Shown piece after piece: positions 37,312-50,012 of a DNA stretch of 64,000 nucleotides. Location of the stretch: positions 18,215,100 to 18,279,099 of the forward strand of contig NC_084816.1 of the NCBI RefSeq assembly GCF_963583255.1, written 5' to 3'. A program made the translations under genes and the position numbers. Under the pieces are notes generated by a model. It was given only the letters and a program-made list of their open reading frames with translations, was not told where the DNA came from and did no database searches. How positions within the stretch are numbered: the first letter of the stretch is position 1; each line of letters begins with the position of its first letter. Source of the DNA: Pyrus communis. Lineage: Eukaryota; Streptophyta; Magnoliopsida; Rosales; Rosaceae.

Positions 37312-40300
37312 CAAAGTCGTCTCTGAGATTTTGGGGCCTCTATGCAAAATTCATAAAAGGGGCTCTTCTTATAAGACATTTAAAAAAAAAAAAGTGAACA
37401 ATGTATTGATGCTAAAAAGCAATATTGAAATAAACTTTAAAACTAACTAACCATCTATTTCTAAATATTATTAAATGTAAAGAAAGCTACAAAATAACCA
37501 TAGTACTAATAACTAACAATAATTTCAATTTAAAGAAACCAAATAAACAAAACTTAAAAAAGTCTAGCACTGAAGCTTCACTTAAAGATGGCTCTTCGTG
37601 CATTTTTTGCTGCAAAATCATCAAATAAACCTTCATAATCAATTTTGTCTAAAAAAGCACTTTCAATCGATATCAAAGCTAGTCCATTTAACCTTTCCTG
37701 CAACATGGTTGACCACAAGTATAATTTTAATAACTTTAACTTTGAGAAACTCCTTTCTGCAGATGCAACGGTAACAGGTATAGTCAACAAAATTCTGTAT
37801 GCAATGCTTGCAGTCGGGAAACAACGCATTCTCTTAAAGAAGTTCAATATGTCAATGGATGCTCTTATTTCTTTTGGCAAACGCTCCCGTAAAAGCTTCA
37901 ACTCTACTAATAATGCATCACAATCAACATCAAAGAGCTCATCTTTCTTAAAGCCAATCACAACAATCTTTCAATTTATCATTGTCTATCGAATTCAACC
38001 GTTCCGAAGTGAACAAAAACCCAAATATATCATCATACGCTTGATATTCTTCAAACATTCTCTTCAGTGAACCAATAGCTTGATCTATTATATACAAGAA
38101 GTGATGAACCCTAAAAGATTCCTCTGCTGATTGTTCAGTTGGTTGGGATGATTCACCTTTATTCTCATCAAAATGTCTTTTTCAACGAACTTGACACTTT
38201 TCTGGAAACACGGGATCAATTTCCATTTCAATAGCAAGTTTTTTAGCATTAATCATAGCCTTCGCAAACCCAATTTCTCTGTACTTTTCAAAATTAACGA
38301 CATTAATAAGTATGTCTTTAGATTGCAAATCTTTGCTAACCTCATTAACAGTAGCCAATATTTCATACCAAATAGTCATACCCAATAAAAACTCAAAATT
38401 CCTAATGTCATATGTTGCCAAAGATTTAGCTCCACTTCTTGTTACTAAGTCATTGTCACTTTCCGCTAATTGGAGTAAAGCTTTTTTTATTTGTAGAGGT
38501 TGGTATTAAATTGCTTTAACACTTGCAACACGGTTTTCCCATCGTGTGGCCAACAATGATTTGAGAGTCAGTCATTTTATATTTTCTTTCAAAATCAGCC
38601 ATCGTTTTGTAGAATTTGCAAACAAGTTGTAAATACATTGTACTGTTCCAAAGAAGTCTTTCGTTTTGCCACAAGAATTTGCCATATCACAAAGCGTTAA
38701 GTTAAGACTATGACAACCACATGGAGTGTACATTGCCCTAAGATTTATATCCAATAACCTCTTTTGTACACCTTGGTGTCTCCCTTTCATCTTTGATCCA
38801 TTATCATAACCTTGCCCTTTTACATCATCAATATCAAGATCAAGAACGTTTAATGCATTTTGCAACTCTTCAAACGGTCCTTCTCCTGATGTGTTATTCA
38901 CAATCAGATATTGCAAAAAATGTTCTTCTACTTTTACTGGAGTACTGTTCATATATACACATCTTATGATCAAGGTCATATGTTCTTGGTGGCTAAAATC
39001 AGGAGTACAATCAAGTATCACGGTAAAATATTTAGCTTCTTTGACTTTTTGAATGATTACAACTTTGATTTCACAAGATATCAACAATATCAACTCATTC
39101 TGGATGGTATGACTAAGATAATGATAACGAATCTCATTATTTTGGAAGCGTTGAAGATGGTTCTTTATCAATGGATCAAATTCAACCATCATTTGAACTA
39201 GGCCCATAAAATTTCCATTACTTCCTTGATAAAGCGTATCGTTATTTCCACAAAAAGCCAATGTGTATTTAGCTAAATATTTCACAATGGAAATCAATCT
39301 TCGTAATAACTCCCTCCAATGCTCTTTTTCTTTCTTGATCTGGTCTTGCACAACTTTGTCAATTGTTTCATTTTTCTGCAATCTAAGATGCAAATCAATC
39401 CAAGTGGTCATGTTCAAGATGTGATCAAAATTGTTTTCATGCTCTTTAAGCCTCACATTGAGATGTGTCCAATCTTTGTAGCCCTCATTTGCTAATTGAC
39501 CTTTGAGAGACCCTTTCTTGAACAATTTACAACAAAAGCATAACACTTTATCAACATTCCTTGAATAGACTAGCCAATCTTTATCATGTTTCTCTCCATT
39601 GGATAAGTATTGAGTGTAAAATTCTGCATTAAAATGCTTATTAAACTGATCTTTAAGCGCCTATTAAACTGATCTTTAGGACCTTTCTCAATTGATAGAT
39701 CTCTTGTAGGACCTTTTTTCTGCCAACAAATCAATACATTTAGGATCAAAACTATCCCAAATTTGAGGATCATAAATGTTTGAGGGAATGGACTCACTCG
39801 GTTGATCAGTGACAATAGGAGAATCATCATGATTATCATTCTCATCAAGGTCATCATCAATTTCATCATTGGCCAAATCATCAACTAATTTCTCATTGTC
39901 ATCCTGCTGTTCCGTAATTAAATCATCCACTGAACTTTGTGGTTCTTTTTCTTTCAGAAAGAACCTATCAATAGCTCATTTTTTAGACTGAATCAATTGT
40001 TCAACTTTTCTTTTTCTTTGACGCTTCAAGTAGACAGATGGATATTTTCTAGTAGGTGCTATCTTTTATATCTCAAATAAGATCACAATAAAATTATAGT
40101 AAGTATGAACAATGAAACCTGATAGTCCATAATACGTGTGCGTCTAACAATTTTTTGTGACTGCTCTTCTCTTGATTTTGTCCTGAAAGGTACAAAAGAA
40201 AAAAAAATCATTATAGATGAGAAATACCCAAATCTTCAAGTTTCGAGTCAATATACTTAAATTAGTAAATATCTTATTTTGATCTAAGTCTACATCACTC

Positions 40301-40925
40301 TGATCAGTTGAACTGTCTTAATGATTAGGAAGTTTTTCTTTAATTTCATAAAGTTATAAATTAGGGTTTAATAATTTGTGGGAAATATAACAATAGGACG
40401 AAGAGAAAAAGGAATTACACTGGGAGTCTGGGACACTCACACTAGCACAGGGTTCTAGTGCTCTGCGCTGAATTATTTGACTCTGTAGTGACGATAATCT
40501 GGTGTGAAAAGAAGAAAAGTGAACAATGGATTTTGGCGTGAGAGAGAGAAGTAGTCTGAATTGTTTGCCTCAGTAGTGGGGTTCTCCAATTGATTAACTT
40601 TGCCCTTTATTAGTTATTATTTTATATATTTTCATATAGATAGTACTAGTAGTCTGATGGCTTTTAACCTTTTAGCCTTTTAGGTAGTTGTTTGACTGAT
40701 GGTTTTTAGGTAGTAGACTAGTATTCTGATGGCTTTTGGCCCATCAGATTTTTATATGTATATATTTTGATTTGATTAGTATTTCTATATATTATTTTTA
40801 TATAGTATTATTTTATATATATATATATATATATTATCATATTCAATAAAAAATAATTTTGGGGCCCCCAAAATTTTGGGGTCCTGTGCCATGGAACTGG
40901 TCGCACTCCCCTAAAGCCGGCTCTG
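37312..40925 (-). mobile_element. Decayed hAT transposon, 3.6 kb
   Basis: The left end reads CAAAGTCGTCTCTGAG and the right end, in reverse complement, CAGAGCCGGCTTTAGG; these align over their first bases. Flanks are GAAGTTGA (37304-37311) and GAAGTTAA (40926-40933), an 8-bp duplication with one mismatch. Between them is a broken minus-strand hAT transposase. The right terminus with its flank is duplicated in tandem (40911-41072). Confidence 0.8.
37572..39936 (-). pseudogene. hAT transposase of the TTF-zinc-finger / DUF4371 (ZMYM1-like) type, broken
   Basis: The reading frame is spread over several pieces on the minus strand. An acidic N-terminus lies at 39688-39930. A TTF-type zinc-finger part follows near 39500-39620 (DWLVYSRNVD, LCFCCKLFKKGS). 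A DUF4371-like catalytic part (38572-39546) contains FTVILDCTPDFSHQEHMTL and GQGYDNGSKMKG. A middle part (around 38182-38570) has the ATRWENRV-type motif. The C-terminal hAT dimerisation region (37578-37961) contains VTVASAERSFSKLK. Frames change between pieces and stop codons interrupt them, and near 39640-39680 a short tandem duplication (TTAAACTGATCTTTA repeated) shifts the frame. In the family, DSTPDxSHxEQ carries an acidic catalytic residue. The element is therefore not autonomous. Confidence 0.85.
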
Positions 40926-41072
40926 GAAGTTAATCTCGCCCAAATTTTGTACGAGTGTTTGGTACCCATATTAGTCAATTTCGTGTGGAAACTAAAGCCG
41001 GCTCTGGAAGTTAATCTCACCCAAATTTTGTACGAGTGTTTGGTACGCATATTAGTCAATTTCGTGTGGAAA
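40911..41072. repeat. 81-bp tandem duplication of a hAT terminus plus flank
   Basis: CTAAAGCCGGCTCTGGAAG and the bases to GTGTGGAAA occur at 40911-40991 and 40992-41072, with only two or three differences. The first 15 bases of each unit are the hAT terminus, the next 8 are the target-site duplication, and the rest is host flank. Confidence 0.9.
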
Positions 41073-41288
41073 CTAATGGCTTATATAGTACCAGTTTGGT
41101 ACTGTTTAAATTTATAAAAATAAAAAAATAAAAAAAAATAAAACAAGCGGGCTTCTTGCTTTTTTGTATTTGATAAACATCCAAAAATCAAATCTTTTTT
41201 TTCACAATTTTGGGGTGAAAAAAGAAAAAAGCCAAAAAACCAAAGTAGCAAAAGCTAGCTTTAAAAAAATCGGCTTTTGGTGCTTCCA

Positions 41289-44200
41289 TGTGACAACCCG
41301 TTCCAAATTTTACGTTTTTATTTTATTTTAAAAGCGTGAATTTACGAAATTGCCCTAGAGGTAAGGACTTTGACTTCCGTTGACCATCAACTTGAGAGAT
41401 GTGGGACTTATTCTTTTAGCATATCCTCGTAGTACTCATTGGTACGAACGTATAGATGAAAGCCGTTTGCGAGTTCGGATTATAACGGTATAGTTATAGA
41501 CGTTCGAAATTGGTTATTCAAGGTTTAGTGTTTATTTAAATTAAATCCCCACTTTGTGGTGGAAGCCCAACCAGAAATGGAGGGAGGAAAGAAGGAAAAA
41601 AAAAAAAAAAAAAAAAAAAAAAGAAAAAAAGAAAAGGAAGTGGTTCCCGTCCACCCGCACCCACCGCGGGTCCATTTTCCAAGGCCGATTTCGGCCAACT
41701 CCAGTGGAGTTTTTCGATGCTACCACCACCATCTTGAAGATCTCATTCCCTCTACAAAACCCACCCAAGAACCACCTTGATTAACCATGGTATGGGGCGG
41801 TTTGAGGCCACGAAAGTTGACGAAAATAAATGGTGCTTCGGCCACCCTTTTCGATTTTCCGGCAAATCGGCAAAGCGATGGCCGATGCCACCACTTGGGC
41901 TTTGTAGCCCATCATCCCAGGAGCAAAACCCAACCAACCTTGACCCCGTTGGACCACCGTAGACGACGAATCGACGTCGCGAAGTTTTAGGCATCCGTCG
42001 GCTTTGTGGGCAAAATTGACCATCTTCCGTCCACTTTTGGACTTTGTGGTAGGTATTAAAGTTGCTCCACTCACTGAGATCTTCATTTCTGTGAAGTTTG
42101 GGAATTTTTGGAAATAGTTGGATTTTCCGGCGAGTCGGGGCGGCCGACCGCCACCCTCGGCGACGCGTGCGGCGGCGCGTGGCCAGTGGGCTGCGAATGC
42201 TATTTTTAGGCTATGTCAAAAGTCTTGAATTCAGTTTTTTCATTTGAATGACGTAGGTTGATAGTTGGAACCTAAATTCGTTACGATACGTTACTTGATA
42301 AAAATGTGAATCGATGATCCGACCGTTGGATCGTCACCAAAATTGGATACATTATAATACGTAATATTTAAAGATCATAGGAATTTATGGATCGGGAATC
42401 CAACTTACGGATCCTCCTAAATTGGATTTGTAAGTTAGTAAAATAAATGTTCACGGCCACTTGTTTTAGGCAATTGGCGGAGATCTGACCGTTGGATCGT
42501 AATGAAATTTTAATATGTTATTCTAGAAACATATTGTGTATCGTTCGGAGTTGCGGATTGGAAATCTGATATGCGGATCTTCCGGGTCAAGTTATACAGG
42601 GTTGTAAACCCTACCGTCGATCTTTGATCGACGGTTGACTTGTGGTCAATGGGTCTCAAACTATTTTAGAATGTCGTTGAGGTTGTGTTTTATGTGAATT
42701 ACGTATTCTTCGGATAAGAGTTCTGAGATGTGATTTGATAATTGGTCACAGAGACCAATCATTCAGGACGCCTCGATGTGTGCGCTAGAGAATCATAGCG
42801 TGGACTCCAGGTGAGTGGATCTTTTCCTTTTTATCGTACATATTGTTGAGAGTTCTATCGACACTTTTAAATTGATTAGGTGTATTACCTTCGTATAATT
42901 ATTGTGAATGCTTGAAGTACCTATATGAACTGCGAATGGCTTGATCCCTGTCTAGGGTACGTAGGCAGTCTAACGAGACGTTAGATGCAGCCATAAAATA
43001 TTTAAGACAAAAGCCTTGCTTGGAAAATTGAGTAATGCGAAGGAAATTGGTAAAGGCAAGTTTTAGTTTTATGAATTAGTTTGTTAAATTAGTGTTAATT
43101 GGGTTGTCATGGATAATTATCCTTGAAAATAAGTAGTTTGGGAGTAGGGCGTTATTGATTGTACACTTCTCACTGTATTGTTTATAATTGAAAATGCTAC
43201 GACATGGTTGAGTATTAGATTGCATCATGGTATATCCATATGTATATTACTTGCATATAATTATTGGGAATGCTTTCAAGTGCAAAGGTGAACTCAGGAC
43301 ACCCAGGTAAGTTCAGGTGAGTTTATGGTATTAGTTGAATCGATTAAGTTATAGCATGACTACAGTTATGTGTTAGGCAACTTCGATACTGTCGTACTGG
43401 TTGCCATGAGTTCCACATGTTATATTGAGATGCATTAAGAGCTCATAAACCTGCACCCCGGTGTTAGTGCTCCTGCTCGTGGCCAGGGCACAGTCCTTCA
43501 CGTGATGTTCACCTCCCGCACCATACGCTCACCTTGGATTCAAGGTAGGTGCACAGTCCTGCCGTACAGACCACTTTAGGTGGTTCTGACTCGTAGGTGA
43601 CCTGCGATTATTCGCTCAGTCTTCACTTGATCGTAGCACTTGAGCGTATTTATTTACACCCAGTTCTGTCGTACATACCACTTTATGTGGTTCCGACTCG
43701 TGTGCAGGTATACTTATTGAGCAATTGGCTAGTCAGGATTGATGAGATATGGATAAGTCGTACAGGTCACTATAGGTGACTCCGACTTATATGCTAGCCA
43801 TGATTGATGAGATATGGATAAGTTGTACATGTCATTTTAGATGACTCTGACTGATATATCACTTTGTATTGATTTAGTTCATTTGGCCTACTTATTAATG
43901 TATGGTGGAGTTGATGGCAAACTGTGGTTTTGATCATTTCTGAGTATGGTTTGGATATATGTATATATGTTGTACTGTCTTATGGAAAACGATACGGGTT
44001 TTACATTTAGGGGCATTACTTTTAGAGAGGTAATAACTTTGGGAAGCTTGGTTTTATTGCTTACTCACACCTTCTGTTTGGTGCCCTCCAGGTTTTAACT
44101 GCTGAGTTTGTATCGACAAGAATCTGTGGCGAATCTTAGTATTAATGGATATTTCTGAGGGTATGATACTTACCCACACTACTGTACCTTACTTATGCTC

Positions 44201-44383
44201 TGACATCGCGTGTGAAATGGGTTCGCTCCCACTCGTAGCGCACTCTGGTACTTAGACACTTTTAGATTCAAATTTATTCACTTTTTATACACTATCACAT
44301 TTTATGGCTTCGTCACCTTCAAGGTGTCGGCCAGCACAGCCCGATTCAGTGTCCAAGTGGACTTTCTGGGTCGGGGTGTGTCA
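41289..44383 (+). repeat. 5' LTR, 3,095 bp
   Basis: Starts TGTGACAACC and ends GTGTGTCA. It contains an A-run near 41598-41630, a repeated GATCCGACCGTTGGATCG-like palindrome around 42316-42335 and 42487-42500, and a chain of small hairpins at 43531-43845. Open frames near 41541-42086 are mirrored in the other LTR and are not genes. Confidence 0.92.
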
Positions 44384-44386
44384 GTT

Positions 44387-44398
44387 TGGTATCAGAGC
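44387..44398 (+). promoter_or_regulatory. Primer-binding site for initiator Met tRNA
   Basis: TGGTATCAGAGC, the classic complement of the 3' end of plant initiator Met tRNA, lies three bases after the 5' LTR. Confidence 0.93.
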
Positions 44399-47300
44399 AT
44401 ATGTTGGGTAGTATTGTGTTCATCACACGCGTGATGTGAGCACTCTTGGTTTTTGTGTTTGACGTTCGAATGATGCCACCTCGTCGAATATGGAAAAATA
44501 TGTTAACTTTTCTTCAGTTTTGGACAATTTTGTGGTCTTGACGACATTTTATAAAATTATTTTGGCGGTTGTCCTTAGAATTAAAACGAAGATTTTCCTT
44601 GTGGAGGAAAGGTATAAAAGTGAGGCAAGTTGATGGCCTAAGTAAATGTTTTGATAATCATGTATCACCAGAGATATTACCAAATAATTCTATCATTGTC
44701 CTACCGCCGTTAGTATTGATCCTTTAGAGATTGGAAATCTTAGTTAGTCTTGATTTCTTAGTAACATTTTGCGGAAGATCATCTGAGGGATAATTATTTT
44801 TTTTGGTCCCTATTAGCACTAATATCTTCAAGCATACTTGTGTTCATGTTGAATCTTTAGGAGGAAGATCAACTGTCGATGAAGTCTTTTTGAAAGTAGA
44901 TATTAAGCAAGGTCTTTTTCTAGCATTAGGATTTTTCAATCAACGCTATTCCTAGATTTTTGCTTTTGTAGTTGTACTTATTAAATGGGTGAGAATAGGC
45001 TTGCGAATGTAAGTTGTCATATCCTGGGAGTTGTAGAAATCCAAAAAGCAATCATTAAATCCTCCTAGGATCAATGAACTACTTCGCTTGAGCCGAATAA
45101 ATTAGGATCGTGGAAGCTTAGGAATAAGCTTTGCAATAGGACGGTAAACTCATGATTGTTGTTTTTACCCTATCACTTATCTAGGTAAACGAAAACCCTT
45201 TGACTAACCACCTCTCGATCACTTCCATAGGTAGACATTAGAATCGAAATGCGGGATGATATCTCACTGTTAGATTGTTATAAGTGTCGAGGAAACTGTG
45301 AAGACCTTGTAGTTCGTGTCGTAGAGTTGGTTAGTAGTTCTGTAAATTCGAGGACGTATACTTTTGGCGTCATATCCCAAAAATCTTACCGCGGATACCA
45401 CCACATTGTTAAGTTTGTATGGCAACATGACGGAGTATTGCTTTTATTTTTCACGATTAGAACCGTTTGAAACGAACCATCTTATTCATTGACCTAAAGT
45501 CAACAGTCATCACCTTATTTCGAAGGCTAGGTGACACTTCTCGGTGGAGATTTTGATGATGCATAGTGATTGTCGATTGATGTGACAAGTCAATTTGGAT
45601 TCAGACTTTCTTAGTAGGTTAACGCTTATGTTTCTCGGTGGTAGAACCGCTAAAGATGAACCATCATACTTATGACCTAGAATTAACAATTTCTAATTTC
45701 ATTGGAATATTGATTGGAACTTTTATGTAGAAAAGTGTGTCCAAATCTTCATTGATCTTAGAACTTTTTATTACATTTACTTTTTGGAACAAGCTAAGTT
45801 CTGTCAGAGGCAATAGTAGAATTAAATTAGCATATATGAGTGCACTATCGTGTATCTACTCTCGTACAATTCTAGCATGTCCTATTCTATTTAGTTGGGA
45901 AATATGAGTATTGATATAGAGTTACCTTTAATCTATCAAGAAATGGTTCAAATGATTTTAATCATTTTGTATGAATGGAGTTAGGAAGTATCTTTTGATA
46001 TGCTCAGTTCGAGATATGTTGTATATGTAAAGAATGTGAAATTCATTAATCGTGATGCTAAACCAATGATACGCTTATATGATGTTCCAATTGGTGGTTG
46101 TTTACTTAAGTAGAAAACAATGTTCTTCTTGCTATAAAAATTGAAGTATTAGCAATAGTTATTTCCTGAAAATGGGTGTTGAAATTTCAACAACAAGACA
46201 CTTGTGAAGACCACTAAGATAGAAGTGGGATGTAGTCAACCTCTTCGGGTGATGTGATCTAGAAGTTCTCTTTGTGACGTGACCAAACGTGGAAGTAGGG
46301 AAGAGATAAAATCGAGGCTCCCTTTGATGTTTTCTAAATGAATCCTCACTCTAGATGCACCCCACTTTTGATTAATGTTGTGGGGATATTGAGGATATAG
46401 AGTTCAAACTTCCTTGGGCAACTACAATTTTCTAATTGCGTTTAGAGGATGATGACTTTTTGAGAAAACTACTCCTAGACTTCTATACAAATTCAGCAAA
46501 CAGAAACTTGACAAGATTATCATCTTGGTGTATTTATATTTCATCGTGTTACATGTTTCACTTCCAAGCCTTTGGAAGTCGTTATGAAGGTTTTGAGTAT
46601 TAGAAGTTGTTCATTATTGCATTTCTATCCCTAGATTAACGATTAGTTTGAAATGAGTTACTCAGACCTTTGTGGACGAGTTGCATCTTGTTTGTCCCAC
46701 CAGTAGCATGGTTGCAGTATATCCTTATCTCCATTCTAGTCACTTGTAACCACGGTTACAATTTCGGGTTAACTATGGTATCATTGGAGTTGATGTATGG
46801 AGATTTTACGCACAGCGCATATTTAATGGATGAATACTTTTGTTAGAATTATGGGTAACTACGGTTACATTCCTGTTTAGGAGTATGGTATTCTTCGAAA
46901 TATAATACAAATATTGTATGTGCAGCTTGTGATTTACAGCAGATTATTACGAACAAATATTTGATTGAGATTATGATGTAGGAAATTTATGTTATTGACG
47001 ATGTTGCCTCAGAAGGTAGTGAATGAGTACGATCGAGGCTGGTATGTGTATTTCCCATTGAGGGGCAAGATGGTAATATTGCACCCTCGGGAATTGTTAC
47101 TTGCTTATCAAGACAACAGTGAATTGTCGGTTTTGCGGGGTGCAGACCGTAGTATTAATAACTTATTCGTTGGGTTGTTAAGTAAGTAAACAAGTAGATT
47201 ATTCTACATTAATATTTGTATTTACTTATTTAATTCGTTAATGGTTGTTTGGGATTGACCCAAAAATATTACATGCTTAATTTCGAAGTGCATTACGCTT

Positions 47301-47505
47301 TGAACACGTTTATGAGAGGATAGTAGGAATTTGGAGGCACGAAAGAAGAGTCACTACACTCCGATCATGACGGAATGTCATCCTATTTTATGTAGTCGCT
47401 ATCACTTTGTGTCTTCCTCGTGTATGTATTTACATACATATATCTCTTTAATTTTGAGTATTCTACTTTGGACTGATGATTTTAAATTTCAAGGACGAAA
47501 TTTTC
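44399..47505 (+). other. Internal region without gag-pol frame
   Basis: About 3.1 kb. An ATG ATG CCA CCT CGT CGA start at 44470 resembles the gag start of gypsy elements but stops after 24 codons. The longest other frames (45249-45470, 46989-47189) match no retroviral domain I can identify; no protease, reverse transcriptase, RNase H or integrase motif was found. A stretch near 46790-46820 (ELMYGDFTHSA) faintly resembles the integrase EALYG motif, too little to claim. Confidence 0.7.
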
Positions 47506-47520
47506 TTAAGGTGGGTAGAT
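47506..47520 (+). promoter_or_regulatory. Polypurine tract before the 3' LTR
   Basis: TTAAGGTGGGTAGAT directly abuts the 3' LTR and is preceded by GGACGAAATTTTC. The arrangement is typical of Tekay/Del-type chromovirus elements, as I remember them. Confidence 0.8.
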
Positions 47521-47823
47521 TGTGACAACCCGTTCCAAATTTTACGTTTTTATTTTATTTTAAAAGCATGAATTTACGAAATTGCCCTAGAGGTAAGGAC
47601 TTTGACTTCCGTTGACCATCGACTTGAGAGATGTGGGACTTATTCTTTTAGCATATCCTCGTAGTACTCATTGGTACGAACGTATAGGCGAAAGCCGTTT
47701 GCGAGTCCGGATTATAACGGTATAGTTACGGACGTTCGAAATTGGTTATTCAAGGTTTAGTGTTTATTTAAATTAAATCCCCACTTTGTGGTGGAAGCCC
47801 AACCAGAAATGGAGGGAGGACGG

Positions 47824-47858
<35 letters not shown>

Positions 47859-50012
47859 AAGTGGTTCCCGTCCACCCGCACCCACCGCGGGTCCATTTTC
47901 CAAGGCCGATTCCGGCCAACTCCGGTGGAGTTTTTCGATGCTACCACCACCATCTTGAAGCTCTCATTCCCCTCTACAAAAACCACCCAAGAACCACCTT
48001 GATTAACCATGGTATGGGGCGATTTGAGGCCACGAAAGTTGACGAAAATCAATGGTGCTCCGGCCACCCTTTTCGATTTTCCGGCAAATCGGCAAAGCAA
48101 TGGCCGATGCCACCACTTGGGCTTTGTAGCCCATCATCCCAGGAGCAAAACCCAACCAACCTTGACCCTGTTGGACCACCGTAGATGACGAATCGACGTC
48201 GGGAAGTTTTAGGCACCCGCCGGCTTTGTGGGCAAAATTGACCATCTTCTGTCAACCTTTGGACTTCGTGGCAGGTATGAAAGTTGCTCCACTCACTGAG
48301 ATCTTCATTTCTGTGAAGTTTGGGAATTTTTGGAAATAGTTGGATTTTCCGACCAGTCGGGGCGGCCGACCGCCACCCGCGGCGGCGCGTGGCCAGTGGG
48401 CCGCCAATACTATTTTTAGGCTATGTCAAATGTCTTGAATTCAGTTTTGTCATTTGAATGACGTAGGTTGATAGTTGGAACCTAAATTCGTTACGATACG
48501 TTACTTGATAAAAATGTGAATCGATGATCCGACCGTTGGATCGTCACCAAAATTGGATACATTATAATACGTAATATTTAAAGATCATAGGAATTTATGG
48601 ATCGGGAATCCGACTTACGGATCCTCCTGAATTGGATTTGTAAGTTAGTAAAATAAATGTTCACGGTCACTTGTTTTAGGCAATTGGCGGAGATCTGACC
48701 GTTGGATCGTAATGAAATTTTAATATGTTATTCTAGAAACATATTTTGGATCGTTGGGAGTTGCGGATTGGAAGTCTGATATGCGGATCTTCCGGATCAA
48801 GTTATACAGGGTTGTAAACCCTACCGTCGATCTTTGATCGACGGTTGACTTGTGGTCAATGGGTCTCAAACTATTTTAGAATGTCGTTGAGGTTGTGTTT
48901 TATGTGAATTACGTATTCTTCGGATAAGAGTTCTGAGATGTGATTTGATAATTGGTCACAGGGACCAATCATTCAGGACGCCTCGATGTGTGCACTAGAG
49001 AATCATAGCGTGGACTCGAGGTGAGTGGATCTTTTCCTTTTTATCGTACATATTGTTGAGAGTTCTATCGACACTTTTAAATTGATTAGGTGTATTACCT
49101 TCGTATAATTATTGTGAATGCTTGAAGTACCTATATGAACTACGAATGGCTTGATCCCTGTCTAGGGTACGTAGGCAGTCTAACGAGACGTTAGATGCAG
49201 CCATAAAATATTTGAGACAAAAGCCTTGCTTGGGAAATTGAGTAATGTAAAGGAAATTGGTAAAGGCAAGTTTTAGTTTTATGAATTAGTTTGTTAAATT
49301 AGTGTTAATCGGGTTGCCATGGATAATTATCCCTGAAAATAAGTAGTTTGGGAGTAGGGCGTTATTGATTATACACTTCTCACTGTATTGTTTATAATTG
49401 AAAATGCTACGACATGGTTGAGTATTAGATTGCATCATGGTATATCCATATGTATATTACTTGCATATAATTATTGGGAATGCTTTCAAGTGCAAAGGTG
49501 AACTCAGGACACCCAGGTAAGTTCAGGTGAGTTTATGGTATTAGTTGAATCGATTGAGTTATAGCATGACTACAGTTATGTGTTAGGCAACTTCGATACT
49601 GTCGTACTGGTTGCCATGAGTTCCACATGTTATATTGAGATGCATTAAGAGCTCATAAACCTGCACCCCGGTGTTAGTGCTCCTGCCCGGAGCCAGGGCA
49701 CAGTCCTTCACGTGATATTCACCTCCCGCACCTTACGCTCACCTTGGATTCAAGGTAGGTGCACAGTCCTGTCGTACAGACCACTTTAGGTGGTTCCGAC
49801 TCGTAGGTGACCCACGATTATTCGCCCAGTCTTCACGTGATCGTAGCACTTGAGCGTATTTATTTACACCCAGTCCTATCGTACAGACCACTTTAGGTGG
49901 TTCCGACTCGTGTGCAGGTCTACTTATTAAGCTATTAGCTAGCCAGGATTGATGAGATATGGACTTATTGAGCTATTGGCTAGCCAGGATTGATGAGATA
50001 TGGATAAGTCGT

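Noticed and set aside
41541..42086. Overlapping open frames on both strands, repeated at 47768-48255
   Set aside because: They lie in the two LTRs, include poly-A/T runs and change frame between copies. They are repeat shadows, not genes.
46989..47189. Possible retroelement C-terminal domain
   Set aside because: No chromodomain or integrase residue pattern could be matched; left as unassigned internal sequence.
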